Below are positions 1-5,093 of a DNA stretch of 5,093 nt, one piece after another. The stretch's first letter is position 1. Every line of letters begins with the position of its first letter. The translations under genes were made by a program, and so were the position numbers. The stretch spans positions 1 to 5,093 of the forward strand of contig WLLG01000192.1 in the NCBI GenBank assembly GCA_009700815.1, in the 5' to 3' direction. Below the pieces are notes generated by a model that made no database searches, had not been told where the DNA came from, and worked only from the letters and a program-made list of their open reading frames with translations. Source of the stretch: Actinomycetota bacterium (lineage in GTDB: Bacteria; Actinomycetota; Acidimicrobiia; Acidimicrobiales; Microtrichaceae).

Positions 1-219
1 GCAGATCGAATGGCCAGAGAACTGGCCGAGATTACGGGTGAATCCATCACGGAAGCCGTAACCGAGGCAATCCGAGCAAAACTCGAGGGTGAGCGCCTGG
101 CCCGCTTTCCGCGACGTTCAGCCCTTGACTTAGCAGCCGAGTTCCGGAGCTTGGCAGTTCTTGATGCCCGAACAGCTGACGAGATTGTTGGCTACGACTC
201 TGATGGGCTACCGAGCTGA
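1..219 (+). CDS. vapB: VapB-family antitoxin (5' end cut by window edge)
   Basis: This is the antitoxin of a type II toxin-antitoxin pair. It should bind and neutralise the VapC ribonuclease encoded directly downstream and repress its own promoter, which lies outside the window. The frame is open to base 1 and reads A-D-R before the first ATG at base 10. The segment RELAEITGESITEAV matches the N-terminal region of the Rv0623/PSK-type VapB family, where about ten more residues normally precede it. The true start is therefore probably upstream of the window and ATG10 is internal. Seventy-two residues are visible. The C-terminal motif DARTADEIVGYDSDGLPS is also typical of the family and is the part expected to wrap the toxin. 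The TGA stop shares its last base with the vapC ATG. Family assignment is strong; the identity of the missing N terminus is inferred. Confidence 0.9.
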   Translation, partial: ADRMARELAEITGESITEAVTEAIRAKLEGERLARFPRRSALDLAAEFRSLAVLDARTADEIVGYDSDGLPS

Positions 220-614
220 TGGTGGTTGACACCTCTGCAATCATGGCGCTGCTTCTCGGCGAGCCGGAGGCGACTCGAATCGACAACTTATTGAGTACTA
301 CCGATCAATCAGTTATCTCTGCCGCCAATCACGTCGAGTTACTCATGGTGGTGGAGAGCAGAGCCGGAGCTGAAGGGGTTCTTCTTGCCGATGAGGCACT
401 CCGGCGTCTCGAGATCGGCATTGAGGATGTGACAGCCGAGGTAGCTCGGCTTGCTGTTGACGGGTGGCGCCGGTTTGGAAAGGGACGTCATCCGGCGGGG
501 CTTAATTTTGGTGATTGTTTTGCATACGGCTTGGCCTTGGCCCGCAATGAAAGCCTGCTGTTTGTGGGGCAGGACTTTGCGCAAACCGATATCCGCTCAG
601 CCCTAGATCTGTAA
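219..614 (+). CDS. vapC: VapC-family PIN-domain ribonuclease toxin
   Basis: This 131-residue protein is a complete PIN-domain toxin, a Mg2+-dependent RNase that in this family cuts specific tRNAs or rRNA and is held inactive by VapB. The acidic PIN residues are visible: D4 in MVVDTSA, E40 in NHVEL, D99 in NFGDCFAYGLA, and D119 and/or D124 in the C-terminal GQDFAQTDI. The length is normal for the family. The protein therefore looks intact and potentially active. The start ATG overlaps the antitoxin TGA (TGATG), and no strong Shine-Dalgarno sequence precedes it, so translation is probably coupled to vapB. Its RNA target cannot be read from the sequence. There is no recognisable terminator after the stop; an 8-base palindrome (GCCCGGGC, 623-630) has no loop or T-tract. 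Confidence 0.94.
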   Translation: MVVDTSAIMALLLGEPEATRIDNLLSTTDQSVISAANHVELLMVVESRAGAEGVLLADEALRRLEIGIEDVTAEVARLAVDGWRRFGKGRHPAGLNFGDCFAYGLALARNESLLFVGQDFAQTDIRSALDL

Positions 615-661
615 GACCTCGAGCCCGGGCCTGAATTCCTTCTCAGCCGGTAAAAGAAACC

Positions 662-691
662 TTGCTGATACCATCCAGAGGGCAATACCTT
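662..691 (+). promoter_or_regulatory. weak candidate promoter for the haloperoxidase operon
   Basis: TTGCTG (662-667) and TACCTT (686-691, fitting the actinobacterial TANNNT pattern) are separated by 18 bases. This would place transcription start near base 698 and leave a leader of about 50 bases before the start codon. The -35 matches TTGACA only in its first three bases, so this is a guess. Readthrough from vapBC is an alternative, because no terminator is evident between the two units. Confidence 0.2.
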
Positions 692-735
692 GGGTTCAGA
701 CAGTGGGGACTTCTGTCGCAGGGTGACTCTTTGTA

Positions 736-742
736 GAAGGGG
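736..742 (+). promoter_or_regulatory. ribosome binding site deciding the haloperoxidase start
   Basis: GAAGGGG is a strong Shine-Dalgarno-like match. It lies 4 bases before GTG747 and 7 bases before TTG750. It supports a start here rather than at the in-frame TTG at 690, which would put 19 extra residues in front of the lipoprotein signal peptide. Confidence 0.7.
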
Positions 743-746
743 AAGC

Positions 747-2333
747 GTGTTGAAGGTTGCTCGGGTAGCGGCGGCGGGGACGGTTCTAGCGCTGCTGTTT
801 TCTGCGTGCTCCACCACAGGCTCAGCTGACAAAGAGCTCTCGAAGCCAGCCACGAGTGACTCGGCAATCGACGCGGCTAGTTCTCAAGCAGCCGAGGTGA
901 CAGCAGCTGGCCAGCAGCCAGCCGAGCCGCTTGGCCTGTTTTCCCCAGTAGCGGAGCGATGGAGTTATTTACCAGCAGCCGTTGCGGGGGTCACGGTCAG
1001 TCCCGATCCTCAAGCTGAAGTAGCCGCGCTTGAGCAACTGCGTGAAGAGCTAGCAACTCGACCGCCAGCGAGCGGGGCCGATGGATATACGAGAGTTTCA
1101 GAGGCAACGCCAACTCGTTTTATGGATCTGCTCATCGATGTGGGACGCCGCCGATCACTCAACCCACTGCGGATGTCTCGCTTTGCAGCGATGCTGGGAG
1201 TCGCGGGACATGAGGCCGTGGTAGCGGCGGCTCAGAGTTCAGTTGCGCCCGCAAAGACGCCCGCCCAAACCGATAAGGCGCTAGCCAAACCAATTCCCGG
1301 TACGGATGGATGGGGCGTGGAGTTGCCCGCAACTTCGTTGCCACCAGAGATTGTTGCTGCGGCAGCCATGCAGACGGTTGCTTGCTCGGCACTACCGGTT
1401 GAATGCCCCCGATTCGAACAACTCGGCCAAGTAGCTCGTGATCGGCTGATAGCCAGCGGGGGAGTATGGCCTTCGCAAATCGATGCAGGCTGGAACCTTG
1501 GTGTTTCGGTCGGGACGGCAACGCTGGCCTATGCCAATCAGGATGGCGCAGCGCCGTGGACGGGTGATTCAGCAGGCGCTCAAGATGGTTCTTGGGTGCC
1601 TACGCCTGGAATGTTTGCGCCCGCGCTTGAACCAGGTGCCGGAAGTTGGCGTCCCTGGAATCTGAGCTCCGGTAGCCAATTCCGTCCTCCGTCTCCGCCT
1701 CAGCCAGGCTCGGCCGAGTTCCGTGCCGCTGCAGAGCAAGTCCTCAAGGTTGGTAGCAATCTGACTGACCGGCAACTGCGCATTGTGCGGTTCTGGGACA
1801 TGGGCCCGGGAAGCTCTACCCCTCCTGGCTACTGGCTCACTGATGTTGCCGATGAGGCTCTGCGCACCACAGACGTGGCCGATCAGGCAAGCGCGTTGGC
1901 GGTGCTTTCAACAGCCATGTTTGATGCGAGTGTGGCTATCTGGGATTCCAAATACACCTACGACCTTGTTCGCCCCGTCACCGTCATACGCAAAGATCTC
2001 TCTCCTCAGTGGCTGCCAACCCTGCTCACACCGCCGTTCCCAGCGTACGTTTCTGGACACGCTGGCTACTCAACAGCGGCAGCGGTGGTGCTTGCTCAGC
2101 TCATTCCAAAACGCGGCGAGGAGTTTTATGACTCTGCAGCTGAGGCAACGGACAGCCGGGTTCGCGGGGGGATTCACTACTTCTTCGATGCAACCGGTGG
2201 GGTGACCTTGGGTGAGTCCGTTGCCGCGAGTTCGCTTCAGCGTGCTGGCTTAGCCCCGTCGGAGAAGCTCAAAACAGTAGGAGAGCGTCTGGAGTTTCAG
2301 TCGGCGGATGTAGGAACTCAGGCCAGATCATGA
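747..2333 (+). CDS. Vanadium-dependent haloperoxidase / PAP2-superfamily lipoprotein
   Basis: The 528-residue product is a predicted lipoprotein anchored outside the membrane. Residues 2-20 form a hydrophobic signal ending in lipobox LFSAC (C21), followed by a Ser/Ala-rich linker to about residue 60. A helical region carries NPLRMSRFAAMLGVAGHEAV (from N139), and FWDMGPGSSTPPGYW lies at 349-363. The full vanadate/phosphate signature follows: K402-x6-R409-P, VSGH with H438, and SRVRGGIH with R471 and H477, then D481. By alignment with fungal vanadium chloroperoxidase, H477 would ligate vanadate, H438 act as acid-base, and K402/R409/R471 bind the oxyanion. The expected reaction is H2O2-dependent halide oxidation, but the same fold also serves acid phosphatases, so the activity is inferred. 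GTG747 is chosen from the Shine-Dalgarno sequence and signal peptide; TTG750 is also possible. The TGA overlaps the next gene's ATG (ATGA), implying a coupled operon. Confidence 0.88.
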   Translation: MLKVARVAAAGTVLALLFSACSTTGSADKELSKPATSDSAIDAASSQAAEVTAAGQQPAEPLGLFSPVAERWSYLPAAVAGVTVSPDPQAEVAALEQLREELATRPPASGADGYTRVSEATPTRFMDLLIDVGRRRSLNPLRMSRFAAMLGVAGHEAVVAAAQSSVAPAKTPAQTDKALAKPIPGTDGWGVELPATSLPPEIVAAAAMQTVACSALPVECPRFEQLGQVARDRLIASGGVWPSQIDAGWNLGVSVGTATLAYANQDGAAPWTGDSAGAQDGSWVPTPGMFAPALEPGAGSWRPWNLSSGSQFRPPSPPQPGSAEFRAAAEQVLKVGSNLTDRQLRIVRFWDMGPGSSTPPGYWLTDVADEALRTTDVADQASALAVLSTAMFDASVAIWDSKYTYDLVRPVTVIRKDLSPQWLPTLLTPPFPAYVSGHAGYSTAAAVVLAQLIPKRGEEFYDSAAEATDSRVRGGIHYFFDATGGVTLGESVAASSLQRAGLAPSEKLKTVGERLEFQSADVGTQARS

Positions 2334-4216
2334 GGGGCATGAGGACTGGCCGCGCGGTAGTTCTGGCGTTGTGTCTGTTCGCCTCTGCTTGTTCGGCTGG
2401 TAGTAACGCTGACAGTTCATCGACCACGAGTTCTACAACCAAAGTCCGCACCGATTCTGCCGATGTTGGCCTAGCTCCTGAACCGATACCCGACCCAACC
2501 GCCAAAGTCCCTGAAAAAGACATCAACGGGATCACCTTTACTGATGTGACAAAGGCGGCGGGTCTTGATCGCGATCACAGCACCAGAGATCAAATCGGCG
2601 AGGATGGAATGTCGGCTGCAGTGTCAGTGGTCGACATAGATGAGGACGGCTGGCCAGACATCTTCTTGTCGCGGGTTGGCGACTCAAACTCGATGTATCG
2701 AAACAACGGTGACGGAACCTTTACCGACATAGAGGTTGGGCTGGGCGGTCAGAACCCCGAGTTCGGAACCGGCCCTGCGGTGTTCTTTGATGCCAATGGA
2801 GATCGGCATGTGGACGTGTACATGGCCGCGATCGGCGCCGAGTCTGATCGCCTGTACATGAATGACGGAACGGGATTTTTTATTGACAGCACTGCAGAGG
2901 CCGGTATGTTTCAACCGCCGCCAAGCCAATTGCGCAACGGGGATCAGGTGCACGGACTCACCGTGGGTGACGTCAACGCTGATGGCAACCTTGACTTAGT
3001 CGCGGTGCAGTGGGATACCGCAGTGCCCGAGAGCGCTGCGGTTGCTGGGGCACAGCGTGAATCCTCCTCTGGCGATAAACGCTTTGATCGCGCTGGGAAT
3101 ATTTGCAAGAGCACCCAGAAATTCCGTAACGAAGGATTTTCGAGGGTCCCGAACAGTTCTCCCAATCGCAGCCGCCTCTGGATCAACAACGGCGACGGCA
3201 CCTTCCGCGATGGCACTGCGGAATGGGGAGTGAAGTTCGATCAGATCTTGGCGTTCACTCCGGTTCTGAACGATGTGGATGGCGATGGTCGACCAGATCT
3301 GGCGATCACGGGTGACGCGTGCACCAGTCGGTTGTATCGCAATGTTGACGGCAAAAGATTTGAAGACGTCACCGAATCTGCAGGTGTTGGAACCGACGAG
3401 AACGGAATGGGTTCGACTTTCCGCGATATCGACGGTGATGGTGATCCCGACTGGTTGATTTCGTCGATCTCGTATCCGACCAAGACGGGCGATTGCCCGA
3501 TTGTGAGCAGTATCACGGGCTGCAGCGGAAACCGTTTGTATCTCAATGATGGCGACGGGAAATTTACTGACGCGACCGACAAGTTTGGTCTTCGTCACGG
3601 ATGGTGGGGTTGGGGATCTGCCATTGAGGACTTTGGGAATGACGGAAACCTTGAAGTCGCAATGGCAAATGGGTTCTCGGCAGCTGAAGCCTTGCGACCC
3701 GAGAACGGTGATTGGACCCAGGACTATTTCAATGTGTTTAGGAAAGACCCGATGCGCTTTTGGGTCTCAACAAAAGATGGTTACAAAGATGCTGCTTTCC
3801 AAGTTGGCCTTGAAGATTTCGGAGTGGGTCTAGGACTCGTGCCCGTGGACTTCAACCGTGATGGAAACCTTGATCTGATCATGGCCAAGAGCGAAGATCC
3901 GCCCCGGTTGTTTCAGAACAACACCCCTACACGAGGGTGGCTAGATGTGCGCCTTGAGGATGCGGGAACCCCGGGTAATTCCAACGGAATCGGTGCACGC
4001 GTAGAGGTCACGGTCAAGGCTGGCGAGGAGCCAGTGGTGGCTGAGATCTCAACCGGGGGTTCCTATGAATCGCAGAAGCTGCCAGAGATGCATGTTGGCC
4101 TTGGCAAGCAAAAGTCGGTGGCAAACATTGACGTGTATTGGCCGGGTGAAACGAAGGCGCAACAGTTGAGCGACGTGAAGGGCAATCAGGTCATCACGAT
4201 CAAGCGAGAACCCTGA
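2330..4216 (+). CDS. FG-GAP/VCBS-repeat lipoprotein with C-terminal ASPIC/UnbV domain (CRTAC1-like)
   Basis: The 628-residue product begins with a lipoprotein signal ending in FASAC (C21) and a Ser/Thr-rich linker to about residue 60. Seven calcium-loop motifs of the DxDxDGxxD type follow, at residues 102, 154, 214, 315, 366, 434 and 507. Most are preceded or followed by N-D/N-GDGTF-D strands typical of FG-GAP/VCBS repeats, which suggests a seven-bladed, Ca2+-stabilised beta-propeller. Residues about 536-625 match the ASPIC/UnbV domain, with STGGSYESQ (574-582), HVGLG (588-592) and DVYWPGE (601-607). The sixth loop ends in Glu instead of Asp. Loops three and four are about 100 residues apart, against 51-73 elsewhere, because of an insertion around 228-280. 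Cysteines at 259, 331, 389 and 398 could form disulfides outside the cell. The ATG at 2330 overlaps the upstream TGA; a second in-frame ATG at 2339 would also leave a working signal peptide. Biochemical function is unknown; a binding or scaffold role beside the upstream enzyme is inference. Confidence 0.9.
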   Translation: MRGMRTGRAVVLALCLFASACSAGSNADSSSTTSSTTKVRTDSADVGLAPEPIPDPTAKVPEKDINGITFTDVTKAAGLDRDHSTRDQIGEDGMSAAVSVVDIDEDGWPDIFLSRVGDSNSMYRNNGDGTFTDIEVGLGGQNPEFGTGPAVFFDANGDRHVDVYMAAIGAESDRLYMNDGTGFFIDSTAEAGMFQPPPSQLRNGDQVHGLTVGDVNADGNLDLVAVQWDTAVPESAAVAGAQRESSSGDKRFDRAGNICKSTQKFRNEGFSRVPNSSPNRSRLWINNGDGTFRDGTAEWGVKFDQILAFTPVLNDVDGDGRPDLAITGDACTSRLYRNVDGKRFEDVTESAGVGTDENGMGSTFRDIDGDGDPDWLISSISYPTKTGDCPIVSSITGCSGNRLYLNDGDGKFTDATDKFGLRHGWWGWGSAIEDFGNDGNLEVAMANGFSAAEALRPENGDWTQDYFNVFRKDPMRFWVSTKDGYKDAAFQVGLEDFGVGLGLVPVDFNRDGNLDLIMAKSEDPPRLFQNNTPTRGWLDVRLEDAGTPGNSNGIGARVEVTVKAGEEPVVAEISTGGSYESQKLPEMHVGLGKQKSVANIDVYWPGETKAQQLSDVKGNQVITIKREP

Positions 4217-4253
4217 GCGGGTCTGGCAACGGTCGATCAGTCAGCCGCACCGA

Positions 4254-4697
4254 TTAGTTTCCGCTGCCGGGCATCTCTGGCATCTTTATTCCAGAAGTGA
4301 TGGACATTGCTTCAGCTAAGCATGTGCCCATTGCTTTGGCTGTTGCCGCAGAGGGAGGATTGCTCGCGTTGTACTTTTTCGACAGCTTCCCCGAGAGTTC
4401 TTTCAACTGGTCTTGGTATTCCTGGTTGATCGCACTCAATTCGGCTGGATTCGGGTTTGCAGAGATCTTTTCGGCCATCTCCTTTGAGATTGCACAAAGA
4501 GCATCAACGTCCGGATCGCCCGTGGAGGCTGCATCTGCCCCACTGGCTGATCCGCTGTCTGCAGCAACAGTGGTAGGAGCACTAGAAGCAGCATCGGCTT
4601 TTGTAGTGGTGGTTGCAGCATCCTCTGAGCTGCTGCAAGCCGCTCCGATGAAGAGGACGGCAGTGATGATGGTTGCGATAGTCAGGAACTTTTTCAT
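4254..4697 (-). CDS. Small lipoprotein of unknown function
   Basis: The 147-residue product starts MKKFLTIATIITAVLFIGAAC, a textbook lipoprotein signal with a KK N-region, hydrophobic core and lipobox GAAC (C21). Residues 22-60 are a low-complexity Ser/Ala/Thr/Asp linker of the kind that spaces a domain from the membrane. The remaining small domain (about 61-147) looks largely helical, is charged (ISKEMAEKI, YQDQLKELSGKLSKKY), and carries just two cysteines, C68 and C126, which may form a disulfide. I do not recognise a named family. ATG4697 is preferred over an in-frame ATG at 4748 because it has a GGAG five bases upstream and puts the signal peptide at the very N terminus. The gene converges on the FG-GAP gene and lies 111 bases downstream of the nitrilase-like gene on the same strand. 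Confidence 0.85.
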   Translation of the reverse strand: MKKFLTIATIITAVLFIGAACSSSEDAATTTTKADAASSAPTTVAADSGSASGADAASTGDPDVDALCAISKEMAEKISANPNPAELSAINQEYQDQLKELSGKLSKKYNASNPPSAATAKAMGTCLAEAMSITSGIKMPEMPGSGN

Positions 4698-4702
4698 GCG
4701 GA

Positions 4703-4706
4703 CTCC
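4703..4706 (-). promoter_or_regulatory. ribosome binding site of the small lipoprotein gene
   Basis: Read on the minus strand, GGAG lies five bases before ATG4697. This is the main nucleotide-level support for choosing that start over the upstream in-frame ATG at 4748. Confidence 0.6.
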
Positions 4707-4734
4707 AGTTCGGTTAGTTGCGGGGCGGTGAGGT

Positions 4735-4757
4735 TGATATCGAGTCAATGGATATCA
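4735..4757. promoter_or_regulatory. perfect inverted repeat TGATATC-N9-GATATCA, candidate operator
   Basis: Two 7-base arms (4735-4741 and 4751-4757) are exact reverse complements separated by nine bases, giving a 16-base centre-to-centre spacing. Each arm also contains the palindrome GATATC. The site lies 38-60 bases upstream of the small lipoprotein start codon on the minus strand. It could be an operator for a dimeric regulator or a short RNA hairpin in the leader. No protein that binds it is identifiable here. Confidence 0.35.
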
Positions 4758-4808
4758 CAGGGAAGGCGATGAGTGCTGTCATTTTGCCCGCCCGGGACGG
4801 AGGGGAGT

Positions 4809-5093
4809 TCAGCGCCGATCCCTGAGCGTCGGAAACTCGGTTCGCCACGTCGTAGCCGCCGACGGGTTGACCTGAGCAAAGAGAACTTCCTCTTCCGTGC
4901 CAGCCTCAGCGATCACATGACCCAAAGGGTCGATGACCGCAGAGCGGCCACCCAGCGTGGTTCCACACTGGGTGCCAACTCCGTTACATGCAATCATCCA
5001 GGCTTGGTTTTCTATAGCTCGTGCCTTCAGCAGGATTCGCCAGTGTTCAATGCGCTCTGCTGGCCAACCCGATGCCAGAAAAAATGCGGTGGC
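4809..5093 (-). CDS. Carbon-nitrogen hydrolase (nitrilase superfamily), C-terminal part
   Basis: The frame is open from the window's right edge and ends at the TGA at 4811-4809, so only the last 94 residues are present. They match the C-terminal third of nitrilase-superfamily amidases: the segment SGWPAERIEHWRILLKARAIENQ, split here only by my reading of its parts SGWPAERIEHW and LLKARAIENQAW, then a strand ACNGVGT, a loop GGRSAVIDPLGHVIAEAG, EEEVLFAQVN, and the terminal FPTLRDRR. The RIEHW...ARAIENQ pattern resembles omega-amidase/YafV-like and related Nit-type amidohydrolases that cleave small amides. The catalytic Cys and the Glu and Lys lie upstream, outside the window, so activity and substrate cannot be judged. 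A Met at 4997 is internal and not a start. The superfamily is clear; the subfamily is a guess. Confidence 0.88.
   Translation of the reverse strand, partial: ATAFFLASGWPAERIEHWRILLKARAIENQAWMIACNGVGTQCGTTLGGRSAVIDPLGHVIAEAGTEEEVLFAQVNPSAATTWRTEFPTLRDRR

Noticed and set aside
623..630. GCCCGGGC palindrome after vapC as a possible terminator
   Set aside because: The palindrome has no loop and is not followed by a T-tract, so it cannot form an intrinsic terminator hairpin by itself.
690..746. A 19-residue N-terminal extension of the haloperoxidase gene from an in-frame TTG at 690
   Set aside because: It would bury the lipoprotein signal peptide behind a polar, Cys/Arg-containing stretch, and it has no good ribosome binding site. 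GTG747/TTG750 have GAAGGGG at the right distance.
2996..3598. A 200-residue open frame on the minus strand within the FG-GAP gene
   Set aside because: It is antisense to the repetitive calcium-loop coding region and its composition mirrors those repeats. It has no recognisable domain, while the plus-strand gene is strongly supported.
4217..4253. Possible bidirectional terminator between the convergent FG-GAP and small lipoprotein genes
   Set aside because: Only a 4-base CGGT/ACCG pairing is visible and there is no T-rich run on either side.
4297..4731. A 144-residue open frame on the plus strand opposite the small lipoprotein gene
   Set aside because: It is the mirror of the Ala/Ser-rich lipoprotein gene, which has a clear signal peptide and ribosome binding site. 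The plus-strand frame has no comparable features.
4785..4808. GC-rich stretch just after the nitrilase-like stop as a terminator
   Set aside because: The CCCGGGCGGG segment allows only a tiny loop and is not followed by a T-tract on the minus strand.
1..5093. CRISPR arrays, tRNA or rRNA genes, insertion-sequence ends
   Set aside because: I saw no regularly spaced direct repeats, no tRNA-like cloverleaf or rRNA signature, and no transposase or terminal inverted repeats on either strand.

Overview
This window most likely comes from a moderately GC-rich Gram-positive bacterium of the Actinomycetota. An Acidimicrobiia-type lineage is my best guess. The reasons are the VapBC pair of actinobacterial/mycobacterial flavour, GTG/TTG start usage, and three predicted lipoproteins whose lipobox Cys is followed by Ser/Thr/Ala-rich linkers. 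This is inference from style, not from a marker gene.

Layout, left to right. (1) Positions 1-614, plus strand: a VapB-like antitoxin cut at its N terminus by the window edge, and a complete PIN-domain VapC toxin overlapping it by one base. (2) Positions 615-746: a 132-base gap with a good ribosome binding site at its end and at best a weak promoter candidate. (3) Positions 747-4216, plus strand: a two-gene translationally coupled operon (ATGA overlap). The first gene encodes a secreted lipoprotein of the vanadium-dependent haloperoxidase/PAP2 superfamily with the whole vanadate-binding signature. The second encodes a lipoprotein with seven FG-GAP/VCBS-type calcium loops (a probable beta-propeller) and a C-terminal ASPIC/UnbV domain. 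(4) Positions 4217-4253: a short convergent gap with no recognisable terminator. (5) Positions 4254-4697, minus strand: a small 147-residue lipoprotein of unknown function. (6) Positions 4698-4808: a 111-base gap holding a perfect 7-bp inverted repeat (TGATATC/GATATCA). (7) Positions 4809-5093, minus strand: the C-terminal third of a nitrilase-superfamily carbon-nitrogen hydrolase, cut by the window edge.

The most interesting unit is the central operon. Both products carry lipoprotein signals, so both should sit on the outer face of the cytoplasmic membrane. One is a probable vanadate-dependent oxidase or phosphatase, and the other a calcium-stabilised propeller protein that could be its partner, scaffold or substrate-binding subunit. 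The link between the two rests on overlap and shared localisation; the chemistry of the pair is not shown by the sequence. The flanking toxin-antitoxin and amidohydrolase genes look unrelated to it.
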